Under the pieces are notes generated by a model. It had not been told where the DNA came from. It ran no database searches and saw only the letters and a program-made list of their open reading frames with translations. The position numbers and the translations under genes were made by a program. From Perlucidibaca wandonensis (GTDB lineage: Bacteria > Pseudomonadota > Gammaproteobacteria > Pseudomonadales > Moraxellaceae), in the NCBI RefSeq assembly GCF_042677145.1, contig NZ_JBHTIT010000001.1, positions 1,302,001 through 1,366,000 on the forward strand: a stretch of DNA of 64,000 bases, given 5' to 3'. The number at the start of each line of letters is the position of its first letter. Within the stretch, counting starts at the first letter, position 1. Shown here one piece after another: positions 8,461 through 16,493 of this stretch.

Positions 8461-9417
8461 CTACTCTACCAGTGCAGCCTCACAATAGGCATCCCGCAGA
8501 CTACGACGCTGTGGTGTTTCACCCACTTTCATGGCTATTGCAGTGAGATTTGCCTGCAACTCGATGCTCTCATGCGTTAACGATTGCCAAGTTGGCTCTT
8601 GCGATACAGAGAGTCGTTCGGCATTGCGCCAAACACCCTCTCGCCAAACAGCGACTAATTGTTGCGAAACCAAATTAACCGGCAAACCAAGATTTGCCAC
8701 AATCGTCATCAGCGGATCATAACGCCGTCCAACTTCTCGCACGATGATGGGATAGGCTGTATTGAGCACGGTATTGAAGCGATCATGATCACGCTTACGG
8801 CTTTTGCCATTGGGCAGAGTTAAGCCGGTATTGGCCACTGCAAATGGCATATCGCGCTGCACATGAGCATTAATCGCGAGCAACATATCGTGGCCGCCAC
8901 TCCAATTGCCACTATTCGCCGCATCCATAGCCGTTTGCCAAGCCGGTGCAATCGGCTTACCTGCCAGATGATCGGTGATCATCTCGTCGTAAAGTGCATA
9001 GAACTGCAGCGCCTCAAAGCCAAGGCCTGCAGGGTCATCAAAAACGCTGGGATCTTCTTCTAGTTGCAAGCGCGTTTGCTTCGTTAGCAAACGATACACC
9101 GTAGGGAAAACGGCGCGATGATCACAGCCGAAAAACTTCTCCCACTCCGCTAACTTGCTCTCCACCCAGCGCACACAAATTAGGCCATCAGCACCACAAC
9201 GCTCGGCATAATCAGACGCAGGATCGGTTGCTACTAGCGGTGGAAGTAAGTCAGTGAGGGGAATATTGATCGATGGCTCAGCACGCGCAGCGCTGGCGCT
9301 ATCAGTTGCAGCTGGCGTGCTCACGGCAGTGTCAGATGCGGCGCGGCTATCGCCACCGCAAGCTGACAATACACTGATTATGCTGATGAGGAAGAAGCTA
9401 GAAACGTAACGGTTCAT
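8461..9417 (-). CDS. Putative lipoprotein resembling DUF5995
   Basis: Starting at the ATG at 9417, the protein has a signal peptide with hydrophobic core YVSSFFLISIISVLSACGG; LSAC is a clear lipobox, so the mature protein would start at a lipidated cysteine. A Ser/Ala-rich linker follows. The body carries FDDPAGLGFEALQFYALYD, then LLAINAHVQRDMPFAVAN and RDHDRFNTVLN, the order I recall for DUF5995, a family of unknown function. I rate the family match as moderate. Longer upstream starts would put the signal sequence inside the protein and are less likely. It precedes an ABC exporter gene by 28 bases and may be co-expressed. No enzymatic role is claimed. Confidence 0.65.
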   Translation of the reverse strand: MNRYVSSFFLISIISVLSACGGDSRAASDTAVSTPAATDSASAARAEPSINIPLTDLLPPLVATDPASDYAERCGADGLICVRWVESKLAEWEKFFGCDHRAVFPTVYRLLTKQTRLQLEEDPSVFDDPAGLGFEALQFYALYDEMITDHLAGKPIAPAWQTAMDAANSGNWSGGHDMLLAINAHVQRDMPFAVANTGLTLPNGKSRKRDHDRFNTVLNTAYPIIVREVGRRYDPLMTIVANLGLPVNLVSQQLVAVWREGVWRNAERLSVSQEPTWQSLTHESIELQANLTAIAMKVGETPQRRSLRDAYCEAALVE

Positions 9418-9514
9418 GTGATCGCTCATGCCATTTTTTATTATTAATGCGTAGACTCTACAACGACTAAACAAAACCACCAAATGTTGAGTTTCTTCGA
9501 AAAAATCTAGACAT

Positions 9515-9542
9515 AAAAAACGGGCCACTAGGACCCGTTTTT
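9515..9542 (-). terminator. Intrinsic terminator after etfA
   Basis: AAAAAACGGG and CCCGTTTTT pair around a short loop, followed by T-runs on either strand. It lies 35 bases beyond the etfA stop and upstream of the lipoprotein gene, closing the etfBA transcript. Confidence 0.8.
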
Positions 9543-9576
9543 GACAAACCGCTAGCGCCCTAATGAGCGCGAGCTA

Positions 9577-10506
9577 TTAAATCAGTTTGTCGAGCTGCGG
9601 CACGATGTCGAAGAGATCGCCCACGATGCCGTAATCGGCAACGGAGAAAATCGGAGCATCTTCATCTTTGTTGATCGCAACAATAACTTTCGAGTCTTTC
9701 ATGCCAGCTAAATGCTGGATGGCACCGGAGATACCAACCGCAATGTAGAGCTGTGGAGCAACGACTTTACCAGTCTGACCGACTTGCATGTCGTTAGGCA
9801 CAAAGCCAGCATCAACCGCGGCGCGCGAAGCACCAACAGCTGCGCCAAGTTTATCGGCCAATGAATAAAGCAAGTTGAAGTTCTCGCCATTGCCCATGCC
9901 ACGACCGCCAGAAACGACGATTTTAGCACCGGCTAATTCTGGACGATCCGACTTAGCTAGCTCTTCGCCAACGAAGCTTGATTTACCAGCATCTTGCGCT
10001 GAAGCCACAGCTTCAACTGCAGCCGAACCACCTTCAGCTGCGGCAGCGTCAAAGCCTGTAGGGCGCACGGTGATGACTTTGATGTCTTCAGTCGATTGCA
10101 CAGTAGCAATGGCGTTACCAGCGTAGATAGGACGCTCGAAAGTATCAGCAGAGATAACTGCTGAGATTTCCGAGATTTGCGATGCATCTAGCAAAGCGGC
10201 TACGCGTGGCAGAATATTTTTGCCGTTGGTAGTCGCTGGAGCCAATACGTGGCTATAGGACTTGCCGAGTTCAGCAATCAGCAGCGCCACGTTTTCTGGC
10301 AGCTGATGCGCGTAAGCAGCGTTATCAGCCAATAAAACTTTGCTCACGCCAGCAATTTTAGCGGCGGCATCGGCAGCAGCTTGGCAGCCTTGGCCAGCAA
10401 CCAACACATGCACATCGCCACCGATTTTCACGGCAGCTGTCACTGTGTTTAAGGTTGCGCCTTTGATGGACGCGCTATCGTGTTCTGCAATAATTAAAGT
10501 GGCCAT
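9577..10506 (-). CDS. etfA: Electron transfer flavoprotein alpha subunit
   Basis: EtfA with EtfB forms the soluble FAD-containing heterodimer that takes electrons from acyl-CoA dehydrogenases and passes them to ETF-ubiquinone oxidoreductase. The 309-residue length fits. The C-terminal FAD-binding region is clear: VSGGRGMGNGENF, then LYIAVGISGAIQHLAGMKDS and AINKDEDAPIF. etfB ends two bases upstream, so the pair is translated together. A terminator follows. This gene serves beta-oxidation of the fatty acids handled elsewhere in the window. Confidence 0.97.
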   Translation of the reverse strand: MATLIIAEHDSASIKGATLNTVTAAVKIGGDVHVLVAGQGCQAAADAAAKIAGVSKVLLADNAAYAHQLPENVALLIAELGKSYSHVLAPATTNGKNILPRVAALLDASQISEISAVISADTFERPIYAGNAIATVQSTEDIKVITVRPTGFDAAAAEGGSAAVEAVASAQDAGKSSFVGEELAKSDRPELAGAKIVVSGGRGMGNGENFNLLYSLADKLGAAVGASRAAVDAGFVPNDMQVGQTGKVVAPQLYIAVGISGAIQHLAGMKDSKVIVAINKDEDAPIFSVADYGIVGDLFDIVPQLDKLI

Positions 10507-10508
10507 GA

Positions 10509-11258
10509 TTAGATCACCTTCGCTTCGTTTTTCAGTTTATCGACCAGCTCTTCAACAGTTTTCACCTTGATGCCAGCGCTACGCTCAGCAGGGGCATTCA
10601 CTTTTACTGTTTTCAAACGTGGCGTGGTATCGACACCGTAGTCACCAGGTGCTTTCGTATCCAGCTGCTTTTTCTTTGCTTTCATGATGTTTGGCAGCGA
10701 CGCATAGCGTGGCTCGTTCAAACGCAAGTCGGTAGTAATTACCGCAGGCAATGTCAGCTCAACGGTTTGCAAACCACCGTCGATTTCGCGAGTCACTTTG
10801 GCTTTATCGCCAGCGACTTCTACGACTGAAGCAAATGTGCCTTGGGCAAAACCAGCCAACGCAGCCAGCATTTGGCCAGTTTGGTTGTTATCACCATCGA
10901 TGGCTTGCTTACCTAAAACAACCAAACCAGGCTGCTCTTCATCGCAAATTCCTTTCAGAATTTTCGCGATAGCCAGCGGCTCAGCGACGTCATCGGTTAG
11001 CACCAGAATGGCACGGTCGGCACCTAGGGCCAGAGCAGTACGCAGTTGTTCTTGCGCAGCTTGTGGACCAACAGTGACCGCAATAATTTCAGTAGCGATG
11101 CCTTTCTCTTTCAGACGAACAGCTTCTTCTACCGCGATCTCACAGAACGGGTTCATGGCCATTTTGACATTGGCCAGCTCCACGCCGGAGTTATCCGCTT
11201 TCACGCGAACTTTGACGTTGTAATCGACAACGCGTTTGACAGCGACAAGAACCTTCAT
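10509..11258 (-). CDS. etfB: Electron transfer flavoprotein beta subunit
   Basis: EtfB binds AMP and partners EtfA. The 249-residue protein starts MKVLVAVKRVVDYNVKVRVK, has the AMP-site region GADRAILV and GKQAIDGDNNQTGQMLAALAG, and the family signature EIDGGLQTVELTLPAVITTDLRLNEPRYASL is present in the middle (seen in parts). GAGGA lies 5 bases before the start. The 169-base gap behind the TetR gene probably carries the etf promoter; a 5-bp inverted repeat CGGTC/GACCG is at 11372-11389. Confidence 0.97.
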   Translation of the reverse strand: MKVLVAVKRVVDYNVKVRVKADNSGVELANVKMAMNPFCEIAVEEAVRLKEKGIATEIIAVTVGPQAAQEQLRTALALGADRAILVLTDDVAEPLAIAKILKGICDEEQPGLVVLGKQAIDGDNNQTGQMLAALAGFAQGTFASVVEVAGDKAKVTREIDGGLQTVELTLPAVITTDLRLNEPRYASLPNIMKAKKKQLDTKAPGDYGVDTTPRLKTVKVNAPAERSAGIKVKTVEELVDKLKNEAKVI

Positions 11259-11371
11259 GGAATCCTCAGCTATTTAACGATTTAAACGAATGATGAACAT
11301 GACGAGAAAAGGCGCGCAGCGCGCACAGACTGCTCTCGAAAGGCTCGGTATCTTGCAGTGTGATGCTTTAA

Positions 11372-11389
11372 CGGTCAACCTGCCGACCG
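11372..11389. promoter_or_regulatory. Candidate operator upstream of etfB
   Basis: CGGTC and GACCG form an inverted repeat around 8 bases, in the gap between the TetR gene and etfBA. On the minus strand TTGACC overlaps its left part and could be a -35 box, but no good -10 follows at 17 bases. A role as a TetR operator is conjecture. Confidence 0.25.
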
Positions 11390-11427
11390 ACGAAATACTC
11401 TTTAATTGCAAGCAAAGCGATTAAAAA

Positions 11428-12072
11428 TCAATGCTTTGGCTTTTTACCCAAAACTTGTTTATTACCCATGCGGACAGCCACATTAAGCAAAAAGTCTAGA
11501 AATGGCTCTTTTTCACCAATAAATTGCGTGTAAAAGCCCGACTTAGTTAAGGCAGATGCGCCATGAGCTAAGGCCCATGCCGCAGCGATATGCCAAGACG
11601 GTGGCACATCGGCGAGCTTACCCGCCTTAATTTGCCCTTCCACCATGGCATACAGCGTATCCACGTTTGACGAACGGATAGCATGCAATTTCTCTAGCAT
11701 GGTAGGCACAGCGCCATCGGCTACTAGTTTGCTTTCTAGGCGCTCAAACAATAAGTATTTGTCGGCATCCTTCACGCGAAAAGTGAAATATTCGCGCACC
11801 AAAGTTTGCTTGTCTTCGGTCATGTCGATGCGAGCGAACATGTCCGCCAACTCATCTTCATAGCGGATCATTAACAACACATAGATTTCGTTTTTTGTTT
11901 CGAAATGCTTATAGATAGTGCCTTTGCCAATACCCACTTTGTCGGCAATCATTTCTACCGTGACTTTATCTTCGCCATGCTCAATGAATAGCGCTTGTGC
12001 ACAATCGAGAATGTCTTGTTCACGCTGACGAAATTCGCGCGCTTTTTGCGTGGCTTTGGCTAAGTCACTCAT
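11428..12072 (-). CDS. TetR/AcrR family transcriptional regulator
   Basis: A 214-residue dimeric repressor type. The N-terminal helix-turn-helix spans about residues 15-60, with VTVEMIADKVGIGKGTIYKHFETKNEIY as the recognition region (seen in two parts); the C-terminal part is a helical ligand/dimer domain. AAGGAG stands 5 bases before the ATG at 12072, so the in-frame codons upstream are not used. It lies between tatD and etfBA on the same strand, 169 bases before etfB. Control of the etf genes is a reasonable guess from position. The ligand is unknown. Confidence 0.88.
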   Translation of the reverse strand: MSDLAKATQKAREFRQREQDILDCAQALFIEHGEDKVTVEMIADKVGIGKGTIYKHFETKNEIYVLLMIRYEDELADMFARIDMTEDKQTLVREYFTFRVKDADKYLLFERLESKLVADGAVPTMLEKLHAIRSSNVDTLYAMVEGQIKAGKLADVPPSWHIAAAWALAHGASALTKSGFYTQFIGEKEPFLDFLLNVAVRMGNKQVLGKKPKH

Positions 12073-12143
12073 GCCAGCTCCTTGTGTCAACGAGAGATCC
12101 ATATTCCCTCGTAGTCGGGCAAATAATCTATGAAGACAGGAGT

Positions 12144-12953
12144 TTAGTCTGCCATGGACCTTGGTGCTAGTACCAAGGGTGAGAGCGACTTCAGACCAAA
12201 TAAGCGTTTGAAGTTCTCTGTGGTTGCTTCAGCCAACGCCTCCACACTCAAGCCACGCAGTTCAGCAATATGAGCGGCAGTATCTGGTAAGTACGCCGGC
12301 TCGTTTGGCTTGCCGCGATTAGGCGTAGGTGCCAAATACGGCGCGTCAGTTTCAATCAGCAAGCGATCGAGCGGAATGCGCTTAGCCACTTCTTTCAATT
12401 CCAGCGCTTTATTAAAAGTCACAATGCCTGAAATCGAGATGTAATAGCCCAAGTCCAGCGCTGCCTCGGCGGTCGCCCAGTCTTCAGTAAAACAATGCAT
12501 CACCGCACGCTCTGCACCTTCGCGGCGCATTTGTGCCAGCACATCATCACGCGATGAACGGGTATGAATAATCAAAGGTTTAGCGGTCTGGCGAGCGACT
12601 TCAATATGCGTAGAAAATAGAGCCTGCTGCTGTTCGCGTGTGCTGGCATCGTGAAAATAGTCCAGGCCAGTCTCGCCAATGGCGACCACACGCGGATGCT
12701 GTGCGAGCTTTAGCAACTCAGTCACGCTAGGCGCATGCGCGTCGGTATGACACGGATGCACGCCAATACTCAGAGACACATCAGCATGCTGATCGGCAAT
12801 CGCACACAGGTCGCTAAACTTCTCGGTTTCCACACTCACGCAGAGAAAATGCTCAACGCCGCGAGCACGAGCGGCATCCAGCGCGCGCGCCAACGAGCCA
12901 TCGTGGCGGTCGAGTTTGAGCATGTCTAAATGGCAATGACTATCAACGAACAT
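12144..12953 (-). CDS. tatD: TatD family metal-dependent DNase
   Basis: TatD enzymes are soluble TIM-barrel hydrolases with 3'-5' exonuclease activity linked to DNA quality control. The 269-residue protein has the metal ligands in order: DSHCHLD at the start, GETGLDYFHD, IHTRSSRDD, MHCFTED and the C-terminal ETDAPYLAP. AAGGAGG is placed 5 bases before the ATG at 12953, and this start overlaps the holB end by 11 bases. In Pseudomonas pilZ lies between holB and tatD; here there is no room for it. Confidence 0.92.
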   Translation of the reverse strand: MFVDSHCHLDMLKLDRHDGSLARALDAARARGVEHFLCVSVETEKFSDLCAIADQHADVSLSIGVHPCHTDAHAPSVTELLKLAQHPRVVAIGETGLDYFHDASTREQQQALFSTHIEVARQTAKPLIIHTRSSRDDVLAQMRREGAERAVMHCFTEDWATAEAALDLGYYISISGIVTFNKALELKEVAKRIPLDRLLIETDAPYLAPTPNRGKPNEPAYLPDTAAHIAELRGLSVEALAEATTENFKRLFGLKSLSPLVLAPRSMAD

Positions 12954-13950
12954 GATGGCCTCCTTGACGAGTTGCACGCGCCCAATGCAACCAAAGATTA
13001 TCGAGAATAGTGGCGGCAGCAACGTTGGTGTCATCGAGCAAGCGGCGTGCTTCCACGGCCTGCCACAGTGTTTCTAGCAAGCATTGCGCATTGATTTCAG
13101 CGAGCTTTTGCAGCGATGGCAGATCGCTATGGCGCACCGGCAACTCTGGCGCTAAGCCCTGCTGCACGGCGTCATCGAGCAGGCTTTGCCAGGCGGTGAT
13201 TTGCTCAATCGGGTTCACTTTAGTGAACTGCTGAGCCGCAGTTAATGGCTGCTCAGCGCCACTGCCCACCGCCAGCAAGGCGTCGAGAATAGGCTGGCGC
13301 TGAACAAACCATGGTGACTCACTCAAGGCCAAGGCCGCCAATGGCGCACCACGTGCTAAACCCAATAATGTCTCGGCCATCGCCGGCACACTCAGCTGCG
13401 GACGCAACCACGCTAGCGCATCTTCTTCGTCAGGCAAGCTCAACGGCAGCAGCTGGCAGCGGCTACGGATAGTCGCTAGTAAGGCCGTGGGCTGATCAGT
13501 CAGCAGCAAAAATACGCAGCGCTGACCGGGCTCTTCCAAGGTTTTCAACATGGCATTGGCCGATGAGGTGTTCAGCGCATCAGCAGGATCAATGATGATG
13601 ACGCGATAACCCTGCATTTGCGCCGTTTGCGAAGCAAAGCTGACAACAGCGCGCGCCTGATCAATCTTGATAACTTTGCTGACTTTATCGCCATCGGTCT
13701 CAGGGCTTAGCACGTAATAGTCTGGATGTGTGCCAGCGGCTAAGAGCTGGCAACCTCGGCATTGGCCGCAAGCCGCATCAAGCGATGGCGTTTGACACAA
13801 CATACGCGCAGCAAAGGCATCGGCTAGACGGCGTTTACCAGTGCCTGCTGGAGCAGCAAAGAGCATGGCATGCGGCAGGCGCTCGGCATTCAACAAACGA
13901 TTAAGCGAGGCCCAAATACCCTGCTGCCAGGGATATACATCAGTCAACAT
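12943..13950 (-). CDS. holB: DNA polymerase III delta-prime subunit
   Basis: HolB is part of the clamp loader. The 335-residue protein has an AAA+ Walker A PAGTGKRRLADAFA near residue 40, the zinc module CGQCRGCQLLAAGTHPDYY, and the sensor region DALNTSSANAMLKTLEEP. In delta-prime the ATP site is usually non-functional, and the P-loop here is also off consensus (GTGKR instead of GxGKT/S). The start at 13950 overlaps the tmk stop by 11 bases, and the end overlaps tatD by 11, which argues for strict co-translation. Confidence 0.94.
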   Translation of the reverse strand: MLTDVYPWQQGIWASLNRLLNAERLPHAMLFAAPAGTGKRRLADAFAARMLCQTPSLDAACGQCRGCQLLAAGTHPDYYVLSPETDGDKVSKVIKIDQARAVVSFASQTAQMQGYRVIIIDPADALNTSSANAMLKTLEEPGQRCVFLLLTDQPTALLATIRSRCQLLPLSLPDEEDALAWLRPQLSVPAMAETLLGLARGAPLAALALSESPWFVQRQPILDALLAVGSGAEQPLTAAQQFTKVNPIEQITAWQSLLDDAVQQGLAPELPVRHSDLPSLQKLAEINAQCLLETLWQAVEARRLLDDTNVAAATILDNLWLHWARATRQGGHHVR

Positions 13951-14599
13951 GGTGAATCTCACAATGGGCAATATGGGCCGATAGGACACTGGCAACATCA
14001 CGCTGCACGGCGGCCAATGCTTGGCCTGCATCAATGCGTTTCATACGCTCAGGCTCGGCCTCAGCACGTGCCAAATAGCTAGCTCGCACGCGCTCAAAAA
14101 AACTCAGCTGTTCTTGCTCGAAGCGATCAAGTGCCGCGCGCTCACTGGCGCGGCTCATGCCAGTGGCAACATCAACATCGAGCAGTAAGGTGAGTGCCGG
14201 GCCTTGAGCCTTTAGCACGAGTTCAGAGAGGCTATCGATCAACCCTACATCAAGACCGCGGCCACCGCCTTGATAAGCATAAGTAGCATCTAAAAAGCGA
14301 TCGCAGAGCACCCAAGCGCCACGCTGCAATGCCGGCAAAATCACTTGCTGCCAATGCTGTGCGCGACCGGCAAAGAGCAATAGTAGCTCGGCGTCGGGCG
14401 CGACTTTTTCATCGCGGGGTGCCAGTAGTAATTCGCGAATAGTTTCCGCCAATGGCGTACCGCCGGGTTCACGTGTGACCACTAGTTCACGGCCTGTTGC
14501 GCGCAGCAGCTCAGCCATCGCGGCAAGATTGGTGCTTTTGCCGACGCCCTCACCGCCCTCTAGGGTGATGAAACGTGGCCACGAATGATGCTTACTCAT
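13940..14599 (-). CDS. tmk: Thymidylate kinase
   Basis: Phosphorylates dTMP to dTDP. The 219-residue protein has P-loop LEGGEGVGKSTNL near residue 14, the DR-type motif CDRFLDATYAYQGGGRGLD near 100, and TREPGGTPLAE for nucleotide contact. Overlaps mltG by four bases upstream and holB by 11 downstream. Together with fabF, pabC, mltG and holB it is in the order found in E. coli and Pseudomonas. Confidence 0.96.
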   Translation of the reverse strand: MSKHHSWPRFITLEGGEGVGKSTNLAAMAELLRATGRELVVTREPGGTPLAETIRELLLAPRDEKVAPDAELLLLFAGRAQHWQQVILPALQRGAWVLCDRFLDATYAYQGGGRGLDVGLIDSLSELVLKAQGPALTLLLDVDVATGMSRASERAALDRFEQEQLSFFERVRASYLARAEAEPERMKRIDAGQALAAVQRDVASVLSAHIAHCEIHHVD

Positions 14600-15606
14600 T
14601 GACGCTGATACTTATTCACCGCGTTGTTATGCTCTTTTAGCGTCGCGGAAAAAATATGACGGCCCTTGCCATCGGCAACAAAGAAGATCGCATCGCTCTC
14701 GGCAGGATGCATCGCGGCATGAATCGATGCGCGACTCGGCAAAGCAATCGGGCTCGGTGGCAAACCATCAATGCGATAGGTGTTGTAGTCGGTGGCTGCA
14801 CGCAGGTCTTTGCGCGAGATATTGCCGCGAAAAGCCTCACCCATGCCATAGATCACGGTGGGGTCGGTTTGCAGGCGCATACCAATTCTCATACGTCGTA
14901 CAAAAACGCCGGCTACTCGCGCGCGCTCATCATTGCGCGAGGTTTCTTTTTCAATAATCGACGCCATGATTAACGCTTCATAAGGCGTTTTATAGGGCAA
15001 GTCAGGCGCGCGCGCAGCCCACTCTGCCGCCAAAATACGTTTTTGACGCAGGTATAGTCGGCGCAAAATATCGATATCGCGAGAGTCGTCATCCATCACA
15101 TAGGTATCAGGTGCAAACAAACCTTCGGGATGTGACTCCTCTGCGCCTATGGCCGCCAATACCTGCTCGTCTGTCATTTCGGCAACGCCATGGCGCACGT
15201 CATCGCGTGCGGCAATAGTCGCCAGCAAGTCGCTGTAACGCGTGCCCTCGATCACCAGCATCGCCGGCGTGCCATCGGGAGCCTGCGATAGCCGTGACAC
15301 CAGCTGCTCAAGCGTCATTGGTGGGCGAAAGTTAAATACGCCCGGCAGCAAAACTTCTTCGCCGGGTCGTAAAAACAGATAGGCTCGCAAGGACCATTGG
15401 CTGTGAATAATGCCTTGATCGCTGAGCTGAGTTGCGACTTGCTGCCAGTGACTGCCTCGCGCCACGCGCAGCTTCACACCTTCGGTGGGCAAGGTGACCG
15501 ATTGCAGAAAAATGCGATAGGCAATAATAGCGAGCACGACCAAAACAGCCATTAACAACCAGCGGCGTTTACGAATCGGCTTTTTTGGGGCAGCGAGTGT
15601 ACTCAT
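14596..15606 (-). CDS. mltG: Endolytic murein transglycosylase
   Basis: MltG cuts nascent glycan strands and sets their length. The 336-residue protein has one membrane anchor (RWLLMAVLVVLAIIAYRIFL, about residues 15-34), a LysM-like part, then the YceG domain with the catalytic glutamate in MASIIEKETS and the downstream GMRLQTDPTVIYG and YNTYRIDGLPPSPI motifs. Four-base overlaps with pabC and tmk place it within the operon. Confidence 0.95.
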   Translation of the reverse strand: MSTLAAPKKPIRKRRWLLMAVLVVLAIIAYRIFLQSVTLPTEGVKLRVARGSHWQQVATQLSDQGIIHSQWSLRAYLFLRPGEEVLLPGVFNFRPPMTLEQLVSRLSQAPDGTPAMLVIEGTRYSDLLATIAARDDVRHGVAEMTDEQVLAAIGAEESHPEGLFAPDTYVMDDDSRDIDILRRLYLRQKRILAAEWAARAPDLPYKTPYEALIMASIIEKETSRNDERARVAGVFVRRMRIGMRLQTDPTVIYGMGEAFRGNISRKDLRAATDYNTYRIDGLPPSPIALPSRASIHAAMHPAESDAIFFVADGKGRHIFSATLKEHNNAVNKYQRQ

Positions 15607-16493
15607 GCGTTAGCAAACCACGGGGCAATGATGTCTTGGCATTGTCGGGTGATTGCATCGATTCGCCAAGCCTTATCGTGGCTAGTGGCGCTTTCATTGC
15701 TCGAACCAACGGGTATGAGCTGCTCTTGTCCTGATAACCAACGCCGTACCGGCCACAAACCATTGACGCTATTAACGAAGAAAATGGCGTCGGCGCTGAG
15801 TAAGTCTGCGCGCGTAAAATCCCCAACAACTGCGGCGATACCATGCTCTGAGCAAGCATCAAGCAAGGCATCACGAAGTACCCCACGCACGCCACATCGG
15901 CCCAACGCTGGCGTGTGTAATTCACCATCGCGGACAAAAAATAGGTTGCTAAACACGCCTTCGATAACGCGCCCAGACTGGTCATATACCACGGCTTCTT
16001 GGCATTCAGGCGTAGCGCTGAGCTCTTGCCGTAGCAACACTTGCTCGAGTCGATTGCTGTGTTTAATGCCCGCCAACGCTGGCTGCTCGGCCAATCGTAG
16101 ACTAGCCTCAGACATGCAAATGCCCTGTTCCGCCCAATCGCGTGGCGGCATCGGCTCATCGAACCAATGCAATATCAATACTGGCTGGCAGATGCTAGGG
16201 CGAGCATAGCCACGGCCGCCGGAGCCGGCGCTGACTTGAATTCGCAAGATGCCATGGTGGCGATTAGCTAAAAATGACGTTACATGGGCTCGCCAAATGG
16301 ACTCATCTGGCAGGCCTAAACGCTCGCAGCCTACGCTAAGGCGCGCCCAATGCTGCTCCATGAGCACTGGCCTGCCTGCCAAGACTCGTACGGTCTCAAA
16401 CAGGCCATCGCCATAGCGCAGGCTGCGATCATCGCTGGCGATGGCATCGAGCTGCTCAGCGCCGCGCCAGACGCTCACCGTTAGCTGCGTCAC
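15603..16493 (-). CDS. pabC: Aminodeoxychorismate lyase
   Basis: A PLP enzyme that releases p-aminobenzoate for folate. The 296-residue protein belongs to aminotransferase class IV: RYGDGLFETVRV near residue 26, the PLP lysine in AGIKHSNRLEQVLLRQE near 140, and EGVFSNLFFVRDGELHTP plus GVRGVLRDALL in the second half. It overlaps fabF and mltG by four bases each, the known fabF-pabC-mltG order. PabC sequences resemble D-amino-acid transaminases, but context settles the call. Confidence 0.92.
   Translation of the reverse strand: MTQLTVSVWRGAEQLDAIASDDRSLRYGDGLFETVRVLAGRPVLMEQHWARLSVGCERLGLPDESIWRAHVTSFLANRHHGILRIQVSAGSGGRGYARPSICQPVLILHWFDEPMPPRDWAEQGICMSEASLRLAEQPALAGIKHSNRLEQVLLRQELSATPECQEAVVYDQSGRVIEGVFSNLFFVRDGELHTPALGRCGVRGVLRDALLDACSEHGIAAVVGDFTRADLLSADAIFFVNSVNGLWPVRRWLSGQEQLIPVGSSNESATSHDKAWRIDAITRQCQDIIAPWFANA

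Noticed and set aside
11307..11324. GCGCG/CGCGC hairpin followed by CTTTTCT upstream of etfB as an attenuator
   Set aside because: A 5-bp stem with a mixed T-run is too weak, and it lies in the probable etfB leader.
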